From NCBI GenBank assembly GCA_001899635.1, contig MKVQ01000017.1:62001-126000 (forward strand): a stretch of 64,000 nt of DNA, in the 5' to 3' direction. This DNA comes from Myxococcales bacterium 68-20 (lineage in GTDB: Bacteria; Myxococcota_A; Polyangia; Polyangiales; Polyangiaceae). Numbering within the stretch: position 1 is the stretch's first letter; each line of letters starts with the position of its first letter. The translations under genes were made by a program, and so were the position numbers. Below are positions 25,383-33,247 of the stretch, piece after piece. The notes under the pieces were generated by a model. It was given only the letters and a program-made list of their open reading frames with translations, was not told the origin of the DNA and searched no databases.

Positions 25383-26719
25383 GGAAGCACCACCTCTGTC
25401 GGAGCCGACGGCCTGCCCCGGTTCTGTCCGTTGCCGAGCTGACCGTAGTAGTTGCCGCCCCAGCAGTAGACCTTGCCAGTCGTGAGGAGCGCGCATGTCG
25501 TGCTCGTCGTCGTCTTCACCTGCGCGGCGGTCGCCGGCAGCCCGTCGACCTTCACCGCGTCGTACACGAAGTCCTGCGTGCCAGGACGCGCCTGACCGCT
25601 GTCGTTCAGCCCCCAGCAGTAGACGCTTCCGGAGGTCGACACGCCGCACCATCGGTACGGCTGGAGCTCGCCCGAAGACAGCGTGGTCGTGCGCGTCGTG
25701 GCGATCTGGGCGAGCGGCTCCGGCGCGATCACCGGCGCGGGGAGCGCACGGTCGAGCACGGTCCCCTTCTTCGTGTTCACGCGTGCCCCCCAGCAGTAGC
25801 CGACACCGTTCGCCGTCGCGCACCCGTTGTCGTAGGCGAGATCCGTCGTCGTGACCCCTTCGAGCGCGACGAGCCGCGGCTGTGGATCGGGGAAGCTCGG
25901 CGAGACACGTCCGATCCCCGGGTTGGCTCCCCAGGTCACGAGCGAGCCGTCCTCGCGAAGCACGAAGGTCGCGCTCCCGACGTCCATCGCACGAACCGCC
26001 GCCCCGGAGGGCAGCGACAATCGCTGCGGTCCCCTGAACGTCTCGGTGAGCGGTCCGATCTGTCCGTTCGTGTTGTCTCCCCAGCACGAGACGTCGTCAC
26101 CGACGACCGCGCACGCCGTGCGGTAGCCGAGCGCGATCTTGGTGGCGGAAGGGAGATCGAGCGTCACCGGCGTCGTCTCGGTCGTCGTCGTCACGCCAGC
26201 GTCGGACCAACGCAACGGGCCGGTTCCCCAGCACCGCACGCCGCCGCTGCCGTCGATCGCGCACGTGTGGTCGAGCGAGACGACGCCCGAGAGCCCGACG
26301 ACCTTCCCCGCGTTCGCGCTGTCGACGAGGCCTCCGTCCTCGCCACGCCCGAGCTGTCCGGCGCCGTTCGCGCCCCAGCACGAGACGGTGCCGTCGTCGA
26401 GCAGGACGCAGAAGCCTTCGCCGCGGTCGTCCGCGCTCTTGCCGAGCGTCGTCACGAGCGACGTCGCGCAAGGGCGCGACGCACATACGACGGGCAGCGG
26501 CCCCGCGTCGACGACGGGCCCTGCATCGCTCGGGCTCGTCGGCGCGTCGACCGTCGCGTCCGTCGCGCTCGACGCATCGACGCCGGCATCCTCGAAGGGA
26601 CGCTCGTCGGGATCATCACTGCTCGAGCAGCCCGCGGCCGTGGCACACGCCGCGAGCAGGAAAGTCGCGACCATTCGCCCAGGGCGACCTCGATCAAGGA
26701 GTCTTCTTGTGAAGTGCAT
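25379..26719 (-). CDS. RCC1-type beta-propeller lipoprotein, cassette 4
   Basis: 446 aa from ATG at 26719; the much longer open frame to 27208 runs over the previous gene and is not used. The start MHFTRRLLDR is retained. The lipobox-like TAAGC places lipidation at Cys31. Blades include SCWGANGAGQLG, SCWGDNTNGQIG, YCWGLNDSGQAR and YCWGGNYYGQLG, so one blade has lost the terminal Gly. Compared with cassettes 2 and 3 there are short deletions near blade 6 (TTTLSSGELQPY). Confidence 0.9.
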   Translation of the reverse strand: MHFTRRLLDRGRPGRMVATFLLAACATAAGCSSSDDPDERPFEDAGVDASSATDATVDAPTSPSDAGPVVDAGPLPVVCASRPCATSLVTTLGKSADDRGEGFCVLLDDGTVSCWGANGAGQLGRGEDGGLVDSANAGKVVGLSGVVSLDHTCAIDGSGGVRCWGTGPLRWSDAGVTTTTETTPVTLDLPSATKIALGYRTACAVVGDDVSCWGDNTNGQIGPLTETFRGPQRLSLPSGAAVRAMDVGSATFVLREDGSLVTWGANPGIGRVSPSFPDPQPRLVALEGVTTTDLAYDNGCATANGVGYCWGARVNTKKGTVLDRALPAPVIAPEPLAQIATTRTTTLSSGELQPYRWCGVSTSGSVYCWGLNDSGQARPGTQDFVYDAVKVDGLPATAAQVKTTTSTTCALLTTGKVYCWGGNYYGQLGNGQNRGRPSAPTEVVLP

Positions 26720-28040
26720 AGCCGGTTCCGACTGCCCAGAGGTTATCGTTCGAGGTGCCGCGCACCTGGTAGACCTGTTTGTCGAGGCGCACTCCGTCGA
26801 GCGCGACACTGGAGATCGAGAACGTCGCGCCTCCATCAGGCACCGTACTCGGCGGACTGACGCCGAGGCCCTGGGCCCACGCATCGAGCTTGTTCTCGAC
26901 ATCGAGGACGACGCCCCAGCCGCCGAGCCAGACATGCTCCCCGTCGATCCAGACCGACTTGAGCTTTCGGTCGCCACGCCCAACCCCCAGTCCGGGAGTG
27001 ACGATTTGATTGAGGCGGGCCACGCCCGCGCCGGCCATGTCGACGTGGATGAAGGTATTATCAGCCAGGAGGATGACGGCCATCCCCGGACGAGGCGAAT
27101 CGACGCTCGTCGCCCAGGCCGCGCCTTGCCAAATGCTGCTGAAGTGCTGGTAGAGCACCGGAAGGCTCCCCGCCGATAGGCAGCTGTCCATGACTCGCTT
27201 GTAGCCATCCGGCGTTCGACGGATCAGCGCAGTGCATCGGCTTCCGGAGGAGACGAACCAGATCTCGTCAGGACTCGAGCCGGCGGCGCCGAGGAAATAG
27301 AAGGACCGTTGTGGGGTGGTGGTCACCGCTTCGCGGTATTCGGGGACCCACTCCGTCGCGCCGCCGTCCACGCGCGTTCGGCGAAAAATCCTGTTTGCGT
27401 ACCACGCGTAGACGTCTTCGGCGGAGGTCCCCCAGACGCCGATCGAGGGGACGTCCTTCTTCGACAATTGCGAAGCATATTGGGTATCCTTTTCAGGATC
27501 GACGCCGGGGCCATCGTACTCGAGGCGAGTCGACTCCCACGAGAAGGGAGCTGACGAGCTCCCACGCGTGCCGTGATAGATGAGCGAGGGTCCAGTGGAA
27601 TAATAAAGCTCGTTCTCGCTCGGCGCCCAGATCTTCCCCACGTAGTGGCCAGAGCCGTAGGCGTTTTGACTGTCGTCGTCGATGTACGCCCACGACTTCG
27701 TCGACTCCGTCCACTCGAGCACCTTCGTACCGAGGGTGCTGCTCTCGGCGAGCGCGAAGGCTCCCTCCTCGAGCGGCCAGATGTCCCTCAACACCAGGTT
27801 GGTGTCGGGCAGCGCCGTCGCGCACCACCCGACCGCGTTGCACGACGACGGCGGCTGGACGTTCGCGTCCTCGACCGGTGCGCCTGCGTCCGCGGGACGC
27901 TCGGGTTCTGAAACGGTGGACTCGCCCGCGTCGTCACTCGGCGGCGCGGGGCGCGCGTCCTCTTCGGACGACGACGTCGCGCAAGCCACTACCGTCGCGA
28001 GCGCGATCGATCCAGATGCAAACAACAACGCGTGTCTCAT
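26694..28040 (-). CDS. BNR-like beta-propeller lipoprotein, cassette 4
   Basis: 448 aa from ATG at 28040 (ATGA). The lipobox-like TVVAC gives Cys20. It is about 30 residues shorter than its paralogs, mainly through loss in the middle. Conserved pieces are GTSAEDVYAWYANRIFRRT, GTRGSSSAPFSWESTRL and NDNLWAVGTGYALHKKTP. A Cys pair not found in the other copies appears around SRCTALIRR and MDSCLSAGS, perhaps an extra disulfide. Confidence 0.84.
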   Translation of the reverse strand: MRHALLFASGSIALATVVACATSSSEEDARPAPPSDDAGESTVSEPERPADAGAPVEDANVQPPSSCNAVGWCATALPDTNLVLRDIWPLEEGAFALAESSTLGTKVLEWTESTKSWAYIDDDSQNAYGSGHYVGKIWAPSENELYYSTGPSLIYHGTRGSSSAPFSWESTRLEYDGPGVDPEKDTQYASQLSKKDVPSIGVWGTSAEDVYAWYANRIFRRTRVDGGATEWVPEYREAVTTTPQRSFYFLGAAGSSPDEIWFVSSGSRCTALIRRTPDGYKRVMDSCLSAGSLPVLYQHFSSIWQGAAWATSVDSPRPGMAVILLADNTFIHVDMAGAGVARLNQIVTPGLGVGRGDRKLKSVWIDGEHVWLGGWGVVLDVENKLDAWAQGLGVSPPSTVPDGGATFSISSVALDGVRLDKQVYQVRGTSNDNLWAVGTGYALHKKTP

Positions 28041-29224
28041 CGTTTGTCTCCGAGGGCGAGCAGCACCCCTTGGCCACCAATCCAGACTTGACCGGGCCCA
28101 GCCGACCACACCGTGTAGAGGTCCGGTCGTCGCGTTCCGAGCCCGGCTATTTTCACGCGCGACCACGCCGTGCCGTCGTAGTGAAGGACGACGCCCGCGT
28201 CGCCGACGGCCCAGATGTCCGACGACGAGGAGCCCGTCACCGCGTTGAGGTGCTCCGTCGTCGGGACGTTCGTGACGACCTCCCAGGAGGATTGTGCGCC
28301 AGTGTTGTGAAGGATCGTCCCGTCGACGCCGACAGCCCATGCCTCCGTGTCCGAGACCGCCCAGACGCCGTTCAATCGCTTCCACGTCAACGGGTTGGTG
28401 ACTTGGAGCTCCGGCGCATCGCCGTCGGCGCCGAGGATACGGACGGCCGCGCCGTTGTCGCCCACCGCCCAGATCGTTCCGGCGGAGGTGCCATGGAGGC
28501 TCCTCAGCCACCGGCACGGCCTGCTTTGGCAGACGGACGCGGGGAGCCCCGGCCGAGACGTGAACGTCGACCCATTCAACTCGAGGCGCCGAACATCGGT
28601 GTTCGTCGCGAGCCAGAGCAGATTCGACCCCGGCATGGTCCACGTGGCGGTGACAACCGAGCTCGCAGAGTACTCGGCGATCGAGCGGACCGCCCAGCCG
28701 TCCGGCGATATCCCTGCGTCTTCGGAGCCGAGCCCACGTGAGTAGAGCCGGTCAGGCGTTCCGAACGCGACCTCACCCGCGCTGGTGAGCCACAAGAAGC
28801 GCAAGCTCTCGCCCGTGCCGAGATCGGCCTGGTTCCATGACGTGCCATCGAAGTGGGCGGCCATGCCGACCGTACCGACGAGCCACACATCCGCCGGCGA
28901 GCGCCCGCCAATCGCGGTGACGCGCGTCCGCCAGCTTGGCTCCGCGGACGAGTCCACCGAATCGAAGAGGCCATTCAGACAAAGGACCTCGGGGCCGCAC
29001 GCGTCCGGGAAGAACACGCAGTCGTCCGTGGTGCACAGGGCACCACCATCACCTCCGTCGACGACGTCCAGCGCGCCCGCGTCACTCTGCGGGGTGACGG
29101 TCTCCGTGCCATCGGGCTCGAGGACGGCGGCCTCTTCGTCCGACGCGCAGGCCGCGAGGGAGAGGCTCGCCGCCACGAACGACAACCCCACTCCGGCACC
29201 GAGAACAGTAAAGCGCGTGCTCAT
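28037..29224 (-). CDS. YCF48/BNR-like beta-propeller lipoprotein, cassette 4
   Basis: 395 aa from ATG at 29224, which overlaps the stop of the Cys-rich gene (ATGA, 29221-29224). The signal peptide is compact, with LSLAAC giving Cys26. The disulfide-type segment reads CTTDDCVFFPDAC, keeping the four-Cys spacing of the other copies. Repeats TVGMAAHFDG, IWAVGDNGAAV and SSSDIWAVGDAGVVLHYDG are present. The end is WIGGQGVLLALGDKR. Confidence 0.87.
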   Translation of the reverse strand: MSTRFTVLGAGVGLSFVAASLSLAACASDEEAAVLEPDGTETVTPQSDAGALDVVDGGDGGALCTTDDCVFFPDACGPEVLCLNGLFDSVDSSAEPSWRTRVTAIGGRSPADVWLVGTVGMAAHFDGTSWNQADLGTGESLRFLWLTSAGEVAFGTPDRLYSRGLGSEDAGISPDGWAVRSIAEYSASSVVTATWTMPGSNLLWLATNTDVRRLELNGSTFTSRPGLPASVCQSRPCRWLRSLHGTSAGTIWAVGDNGAAVRILGADGDAPELQVTNPLTWKRLNGVWAVSDTEAWAVGVDGTILHNTGAQSSWEVVTNVPTTEHLNAVTGSSSSDIWAVGDAGVVLHYDGTAWSRVKIAGLGTRRPDLYTVWSAGPGQVWIGGQGVLLALGDKR

Positions 29225-30465
29225 CGTGTCAGCTCCCCAGCGTCGGCCTCGTCGCAAGGCGCGACCACACACTTGCCTGCGACGCACGCCTGCCCAGCGA
29301 CGCCATCGCAGACGATCCCGCACCCGCCGCAGTTTCGCGGATCGCTCGTCGTGTCGACCTCGCATCCGTCGGCTTCGTTGCCATTGCAGTCCGCGTAGCC
29401 GTCGAGGCATCGCCTCACGCACGCGCCGAAGTCGCAGACGAAGCGTGATCCAGGCGGGTAGCCGGCTGCCCAGCAGTACGCACCGCACGCACCGCAGTTC
29501 GCCTCGTCGCTGTTGAGGTCGGTGCAGTATTTCGCCTTCGGGTCGCCGGGGACGTCGCAGAGCGTCAAGTCGCCGGCGCACAGGCATTCGGGCGCTCGGG
29601 ACTTATCGTAGTTTTGATAGCAGTGCTGCCCCGACGGACACGCGTTGCCGCAGCCACCGCAATTGTCATCCGACAGGACCGGCGTCTCGCAGCCGTTCTC
29701 GATATCGCCGTCGCAGTTCAGGAAGTCCTTCTTGCATTTGAGATTTCCACAAGTGCTGTTGACGCACCCGTAGGCCATGTTCGTATATTGCGGCGCGCCG
29801 GCCCCCCCGGTCTCATCGCACCGATTCCCGCATGCGCCGCAGTGCTGATCGTTCTCAGAGGTTTCGAGGCAGAGACCGCCGCAATTGAACAACCCCGTCG
29901 GACAGCCACACCCAACGTCACTGGGCAGACCGCTCAGCAGCTTCGCGCCGTCCTGATACGCGCAAGGGCTGTCCGCCGGGCACGCGTTTCCACACGCGCC
30001 GCAATTCAGCCTGTCAGGGACGTTCGCGGTCACCTCGCATCCGTTGTCGGGCAGACCGTCGCAGTCCAGCCTCCCCGCGGCGCACTCCGCGACGCAAGCC
30101 CCCGCGACGCACGAGAAGTTCTCGTACTTGGCTACATTCGGACAGGCCGCGCCGCACGCCCCGCAGTTGAGGGGATCGGCGAGGATGTTGGTATCGCACG
30201 GGAAGCGCGAGTCGGGACACGTCGTCCACCCCGGCGGGCACTGGGACGACGGACAGTAGGCGATGAGCCCCGCTTCGGCATCGACGCCTGCCTCCGGCAC
30301 CGAGGTGAACGACGGCGGATTGGGCAGGTCATCGCCGATGAGAAGGGGCTTGCCCTCCGTCGTGCACGAGACCGCGCACAGCGCTGCCACGGCGCTGACT
30401 ACCGAGATGGCGTAGGCGACGCTCGCGCGGGCGCCACGCCGACGATCGAACTGAGTTTCGTTCAT
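29221..30465 (-). CDS. Cys-rich repeat lipoprotein, cassette 4
   Basis: 414 aa from ATG at 30465; the open frame reaching 31086 overlaps the TPR gene and is rejected. Lipidation is predicted at Cys34 (LCAVSC). The signature CPSSQCPPGWTTC is followed by clusters NCGACGAACP, NCGACGNACP, HCGACGNRC and NCGGCGNACP. A 58-bp gap separates it from the TPR gene and holds a small GC hairpin (30479-30492) plus the palindrome GAGAGCTCTC (30466-30475) touching the start codon. This could tune expression of the lipoprotein half of the operon; cassettes 1 and 2 have no such gap. Confidence 0.87.
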   Translation of the reverse strand: MNETQFDRRRGARASVAYAISVVSAVAALCAVSCTTEGKPLLIGDDLPNPPSFTSVPEAGVDAEAGLIAYCPSSQCPPGWTTCPDSRFPCDTNILADPLNCGACGAACPNVAKYENFSCVAGACVAECAAGRLDCDGLPDNGCEVTANVPDRLNCGACGNACPADSPCAYQDGAKLLSGLPSDVGCGCPTGLFNCGGLCLETSENDQHCGACGNRCDETGGAGAPQYTNMAYGCVNSTCGNLKCKKDFLNCDGDIENGCETPVLSDDNCGGCGNACPSGQHCYQNYDKSRAPECLCAGDLTLCDVPGDPKAKYCTDLNSDEANCGACGAYCWAAGYPPGSRFVCDFGACVRRCLDGYADCNGNEADGCEVDTTSDPRNCGGCGIVCDGVAGQACVAGKCVVAPCDEADAGELTR

Positions 30466-30523
30466 GAGAGCTCTCGGAGCCCGAGTTCGGGCCCAATCGT
30501 GAATTGGTGAGGGTGCCCGAGGG

Positions 30524-31291
30524 TCAGTCCCTGGTACGTTGCGCGAGCGAGCGAACGCGGGCCGCGTAGGCGCTGCTCGGATTGTCCGCGAGGAATCGCT
30601 CGGCAAGAGCAAACGCGCGGGCGCGCTCTCCCGAGTTGGAGAGCGCCTCGATGCGGATGACTTCGATCTCTTCCGCGAAGAGCCCGGAAGGAAAGCGCGT
30701 CTGGTAACGCTCGACGGCGCGCAGCGACGCCGGGATGTCATTCGCCGCCAGGCCGGCGCGCGCCGCCGACAGGAGCCCGAGCTCTTCGTCGAAGGTCGAT
30801 CGCTCCGCGCCGGCGGATGCCCCCCGCGCATTCTCGTGTCGGTCCGCGCTCGCCTTCGAGGTCGGCGGTCGTCCGCGAGGCGCGACGGCTCGGATGGCGC
30901 TCGCCGAAGCGACGGCAAGCACCGGCGGCTCTTCGGCCGACGGGACGACGCAATCCGCCATTGCCGACGGCTCCGCAACCGGCGCGACGACGGGGGCAAC
31001 AGTCGACGCGGGGGACGCGGCCAGCGGCGCCGTCCCTTCGGCGTTGTTCGCGGTGCCGCTGCCGGAGGAGATGCTCGACGCGGCAATGAGGCCGAACATC
31101 GACGCCCCGACGATCGCGGTGCCCGCCCCGAACCACTGCCACCACCGCGGTCGCGACGCCGACGCCATGCGCTTCGCGAGCGACACGGCTTCGTCGACCT
31201 GGGCGGGCGTGGGACCGTCCTCCTCGCTCGCGGCGACGAGGTGCGCGAATCCCGGATCTTCGTGAACGAGGCGCGTGGGTTCGATCGTCAT
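30524..31291 (-). CDS. Single-span membrane protein with TPR-like C-terminus, cassette 4
   Basis: 255 aa from ATG at 31291, ATGA-coupled to the sigma gene. The cytoplasmic head is only about 48 residues (MTIEPTRLVHED start). The span near 50-73 begins with an aromatic belt (RWWQWFGAGTAIVGASMFGLIA). The Ala/Val/Pro-rich periplasmic linker contains one Cys. The C-terminal helices include LSAARAGLAANDIPASLRAV and YQTRFPSGLF, matching the repeat seen in the other copies. Confidence 0.76.
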   Translation of the reverse strand: MTIEPTRLVHEDPGFAHLVAASEEDGPTPAQVDEAVSLAKRMASASRPRWWQWFGAGTAIVGASMFGLIAASSISSGSGTANNAEGTAPLAASPASTVAPVVAPVAEPSAMADCVVPSAEEPPVLAVASASAIRAVAPRGRPPTSKASADRHENARGASAGAERSTFDEELGLLSAARAGLAANDIPASLRAVERYQTRFPSGLFAEEIEVIRIEALSNSGERARAFALAERFLADNPSSAYAARVRSLAQRTRD

Positions 31292-31923
31292 TTGTCTCGG
31301 CCCCCACCCGTACGTGCGCGATGACGCTCGAGCCGTGCACGGAAGTCGTCGCGCGCGCGTCGTAGGCGAGATGCGACCGTCCCGAGGGGAACATCGAGCA
31401 CGTCGGCGATCTCCTGCATCGTCATCTGTTCGAGCTCGTACATGACGAACACCGTGCGCAGGCTCTCTTCGAGCTCCGACAGCAAGCGGTAAAGGAGCTC
31501 ACGCGCCCTCGCTCCGTCGAGGCGCTCCTCGGGCGATGCCGCCATCTCGTCGGACGCGTCGCTCGTCACGGGGTCGAGATGCTCGGTCGGCACCTCGCGC
31601 GCATTCTTCTTCTTGAGGTTGGACGCGATCCGGAGCGCTGCCCCGAAGAGGAACGCACGTTCGTTGCCCGGCTTCACCTCGTCGATCCGCCGGAGCACGA
31701 CGAGGAAGAGGTCCTGCGCGGCGTCGTCGATGACATCCGGCTCGAAGCCGAGTCGCCGAAGAAAGCGCCAGACGTTGGCAAAGTGAGCGCGTACCAGCTC
31801 GGGGAGGAGCTCCGCCCGTTCGTTCACGTGTTCGTCCGAGCGCGCCGTCGACAAGGCATGCCCGTGGACCGTGGATCCGGCCACGCTGGCAGCAGCCGCA
31901 GAAGCGGTCGACGGGGTGAGCAC
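31288..31923 (-). CDS. ECF-type RNA polymerase sigma factor, cassette 4
   Basis: 211 aa from GTG at 31923, the longest of the four because of an Ala/Ser-rich N-terminal extension of about 35 residues that may be untranslated. Region 2 contains EPDVIDDAAQDLFLVVLRRI and region 4 contains MTMQEIADVLDVPLGTVASRL. A basic stretch NLKKKNAREV lies between them. Overlap with the TPR gene couples the two. The 85-bp gap before it carries an 8-bp tandem repeat. Confidence 0.88.
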   Translation of the reverse strand: MLTPSTASAAAASVAGSTVHGHALSTARSDEHVNERAELLPELVRAHFANVWRFLRRLGFEPDVIDDAAQDLFLVVLRRIDEVKPGNERAFLFGAALRIASNLKKKNAREVPTEHLDPVTSDASDEMAASPEERLDGARARELLYRLLSELEESLRTVFVMYELEQMTMQEIADVLDVPLGTVASRLRRARDDFRARLERHRARTGGGRDK

Positions 31924-31964
31924 GCGGCGTAGTAGTGCCGGCTCGACGTTCTGATCACGAAATC

Positions 31965-31996
31965 GTCCTCGGGTCCTCGGGTCCTCGGGTCCTCGA
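31965..31996. repeat. 8-bp direct tandem repeat, about 3.9 copies
   Basis: The unit GTCCTCGG (CCGAGGAC on the coding strand) occurs three times exactly and a fourth time with its last base changed. It sits between the cassette 4 barrel stop (32009) and the sigma start (31923). Copy-number slippage here would change the barrel-sigma spacing without touching a reading frame. Confidence 0.85.
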
Positions 31997-32008
31997 ATCC
32001 CCCTGGCA

Positions 32009-33127
32009 TCACAGTCTAAGGCCTATGCCGATACCTCCAAGCAGACCGACCGCGGGCACGCTCGCGGCAACCGTCCCGCTGGAGAGGACGAACGGACGCC
32101 GGACGAGCGGCGCCGTCACGAGAACGGTAGAGCTCAAGAAGACGCTCTTCGAAAGGTGCACCGCGGCCCACACCGACCCGCCGAGATCGAGCCAGGTGAT
32201 CGACGCTTGGCGGGCACGGGCAAACCCCTCGGCCGAGCTGCGAAGGATCCCGAGGTTCATCTCCGCGCACGGCGCGACCTCGACGACCCGCGCAATCGTG
32301 AGCTCGTGCGGGCATGCGCGGAAATTTCCCGCCATCCATAGAAAGTCGACGCTCCCCCCGCTCAGCGCGCGCTCCTTCGGGAGGCTCTGGCGCAGCCCGA
32401 GCCCAAAGCTCGGCTTCCATCCGCGCAGCCAGCGAGGCTCTTCCGCGGGTGGAAGGATGAGCTTCATCGATGCTCCGATTCCGGGAAGCGCGCCCCGGAC
32501 GACCGCGGACGTCGACTCGAGGCGGACGTCGAACGCGACCGTCGGCCCCGAGGAGCGCGGGTGACCCGCGGTGAGGCGCTCTCCACCGTCCCGCCGGCGC
32601 TCGGCGCGCGGCTCCTCGCGTGGTCGGTCGGCGGGAGCTTCGTTCGGAGGCCCGTCGGCGCTCGGCTCCTCGGGCTCTTTGTCGACACCCGCCTTCGTGT
32701 CGTTCGGGCCGTCGGCGCGGAGATCGATCGCCACCCCGACCATGATCGCCATGGCGCGGGCCACTCCCGCGCAGGTCGGGCCGACGAGCCGGCGCTCGGC
32801 GAGGGGCCCCGCCTCGTTCGCGATGACCAGAGTGCCGAGCCATTCGTCTCCGTGCACGGACAGGCGAACGCGGAACGTTCGCTCCGCCTGGGTCCCCTCG
32901 GGAACGGCCGACCAGCGACTCGTGTACGCGCGCACCGTCGCGAAGAAGTCGCCTTGCGAAGGGCATGTGCTCGTCGCGCTCGTCTCCGCTTCGTACAGAA
33001 GGGTGATCGGCTCCACCTCCGGCGCCTCCGCTCGCGCGGGCAGCGGGACGATCAGAGCGGCCGCCGCCACGACGCGCCCGAACATCACCGAGAGCCTCGG
33101 CTCGCTTCGCCTGCTCACGTCCGCCAT
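32009..33127 (-). CDS. Secreted two-Cys N-domain protein with probable outer-membrane C-domain, cassette 4
   Basis: 372 aa from ATG at 33127; ATG at 33085 (MFGRVVAAAALIVPLPARA) is an alternative with a tidier signal peptide. N-domain cysteines are in STCPSQGDFFATV and GPTCAGVARAMAIM. A long acidic and Arg-rich linker (PEEPSADGPPNEAPADRP) is followed by a strand-rich half with barrel-like alternation, ending LLGGIGIGLRL. It is the first gene of the right-most operon and marks the array border; 120 bp separate it from the response-regulator stop. Confidence 0.74.
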   Translation of the reverse strand: MADVSRRSEPRLSVMFGRVVAAAALIVPLPARAEAPEVEPITLLYEAETSATSTCPSQGDFFATVRAYTSRWSAVPEGTQAERTFRVRLSVHGDEWLGTLVIANEAGPLAERRLVGPTCAGVARAMAIMVGVAIDLRADGPNDTKAGVDKEPEEPSADGPPNEAPADRPREEPRAERRRDGGERLTAGHPRSSGPTVAFDVRLESTSAVVRGALPGIGASMKLILPPAEEPRWLRGWKPSFGLGLRQSLPKERALSGGSVDFLWMAGNFRACPHELTIARVVEVAPCAEMNLGILRSSAEGFARARQASITWLDLGGSVWAAVHLSKSVFLSSTVLVTAPLVRRPFVLSSGTVAASVPAVGLLGGIGIGLRL

Positions 33128-33247
33128 CGGGCCACTCTCGAACGTACCCCACGAGCCACATGGGGAGGGACTTCGTTGTCCGTCGATCGAAGCGAGAAAG
33201 ACGCCGAGAGAGCTCAGGCGGCGCGATTCTGTCCGGCAGTTGGCGGC

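Larger units (their letters stand above)
1..33127 (-). repeat. Tandem array of four paralogous eight-gene sigma-factor/lipoprotein operons
   Basis: Equivalent genes recur at a near-constant spacing. The IgGFc genes stop at 4297, 13957 and 23622 (steps of 9660 and 9665). The Cys-rich genes start at 1084, 11284, 20962 and 30465 (steps of 10200, 9678 and 9503). Gene order and strand are identical in every copy: barrel, sigma, TPR, Cys-rich, propeller e, propeller f, RCC1, IgGFc. Cassette 1 is cut by the left edge in its fourth gene, so the array probably continues outside. The right border is the barrel gene starting at 33127; beyond it lies unrelated DNA. Nothing mobile is visible at the cassette junctions, which suggests unequal crossing-over or old segmental duplication. 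Confidence 0.93.

Noticed and set aside
1-30465. Tryptophan synthase alpha-chain function for the Cys-rich proteins
   Set aside because: No TIM-barrel motifs are present; I believe this label for relatives is a propagated annotation error.
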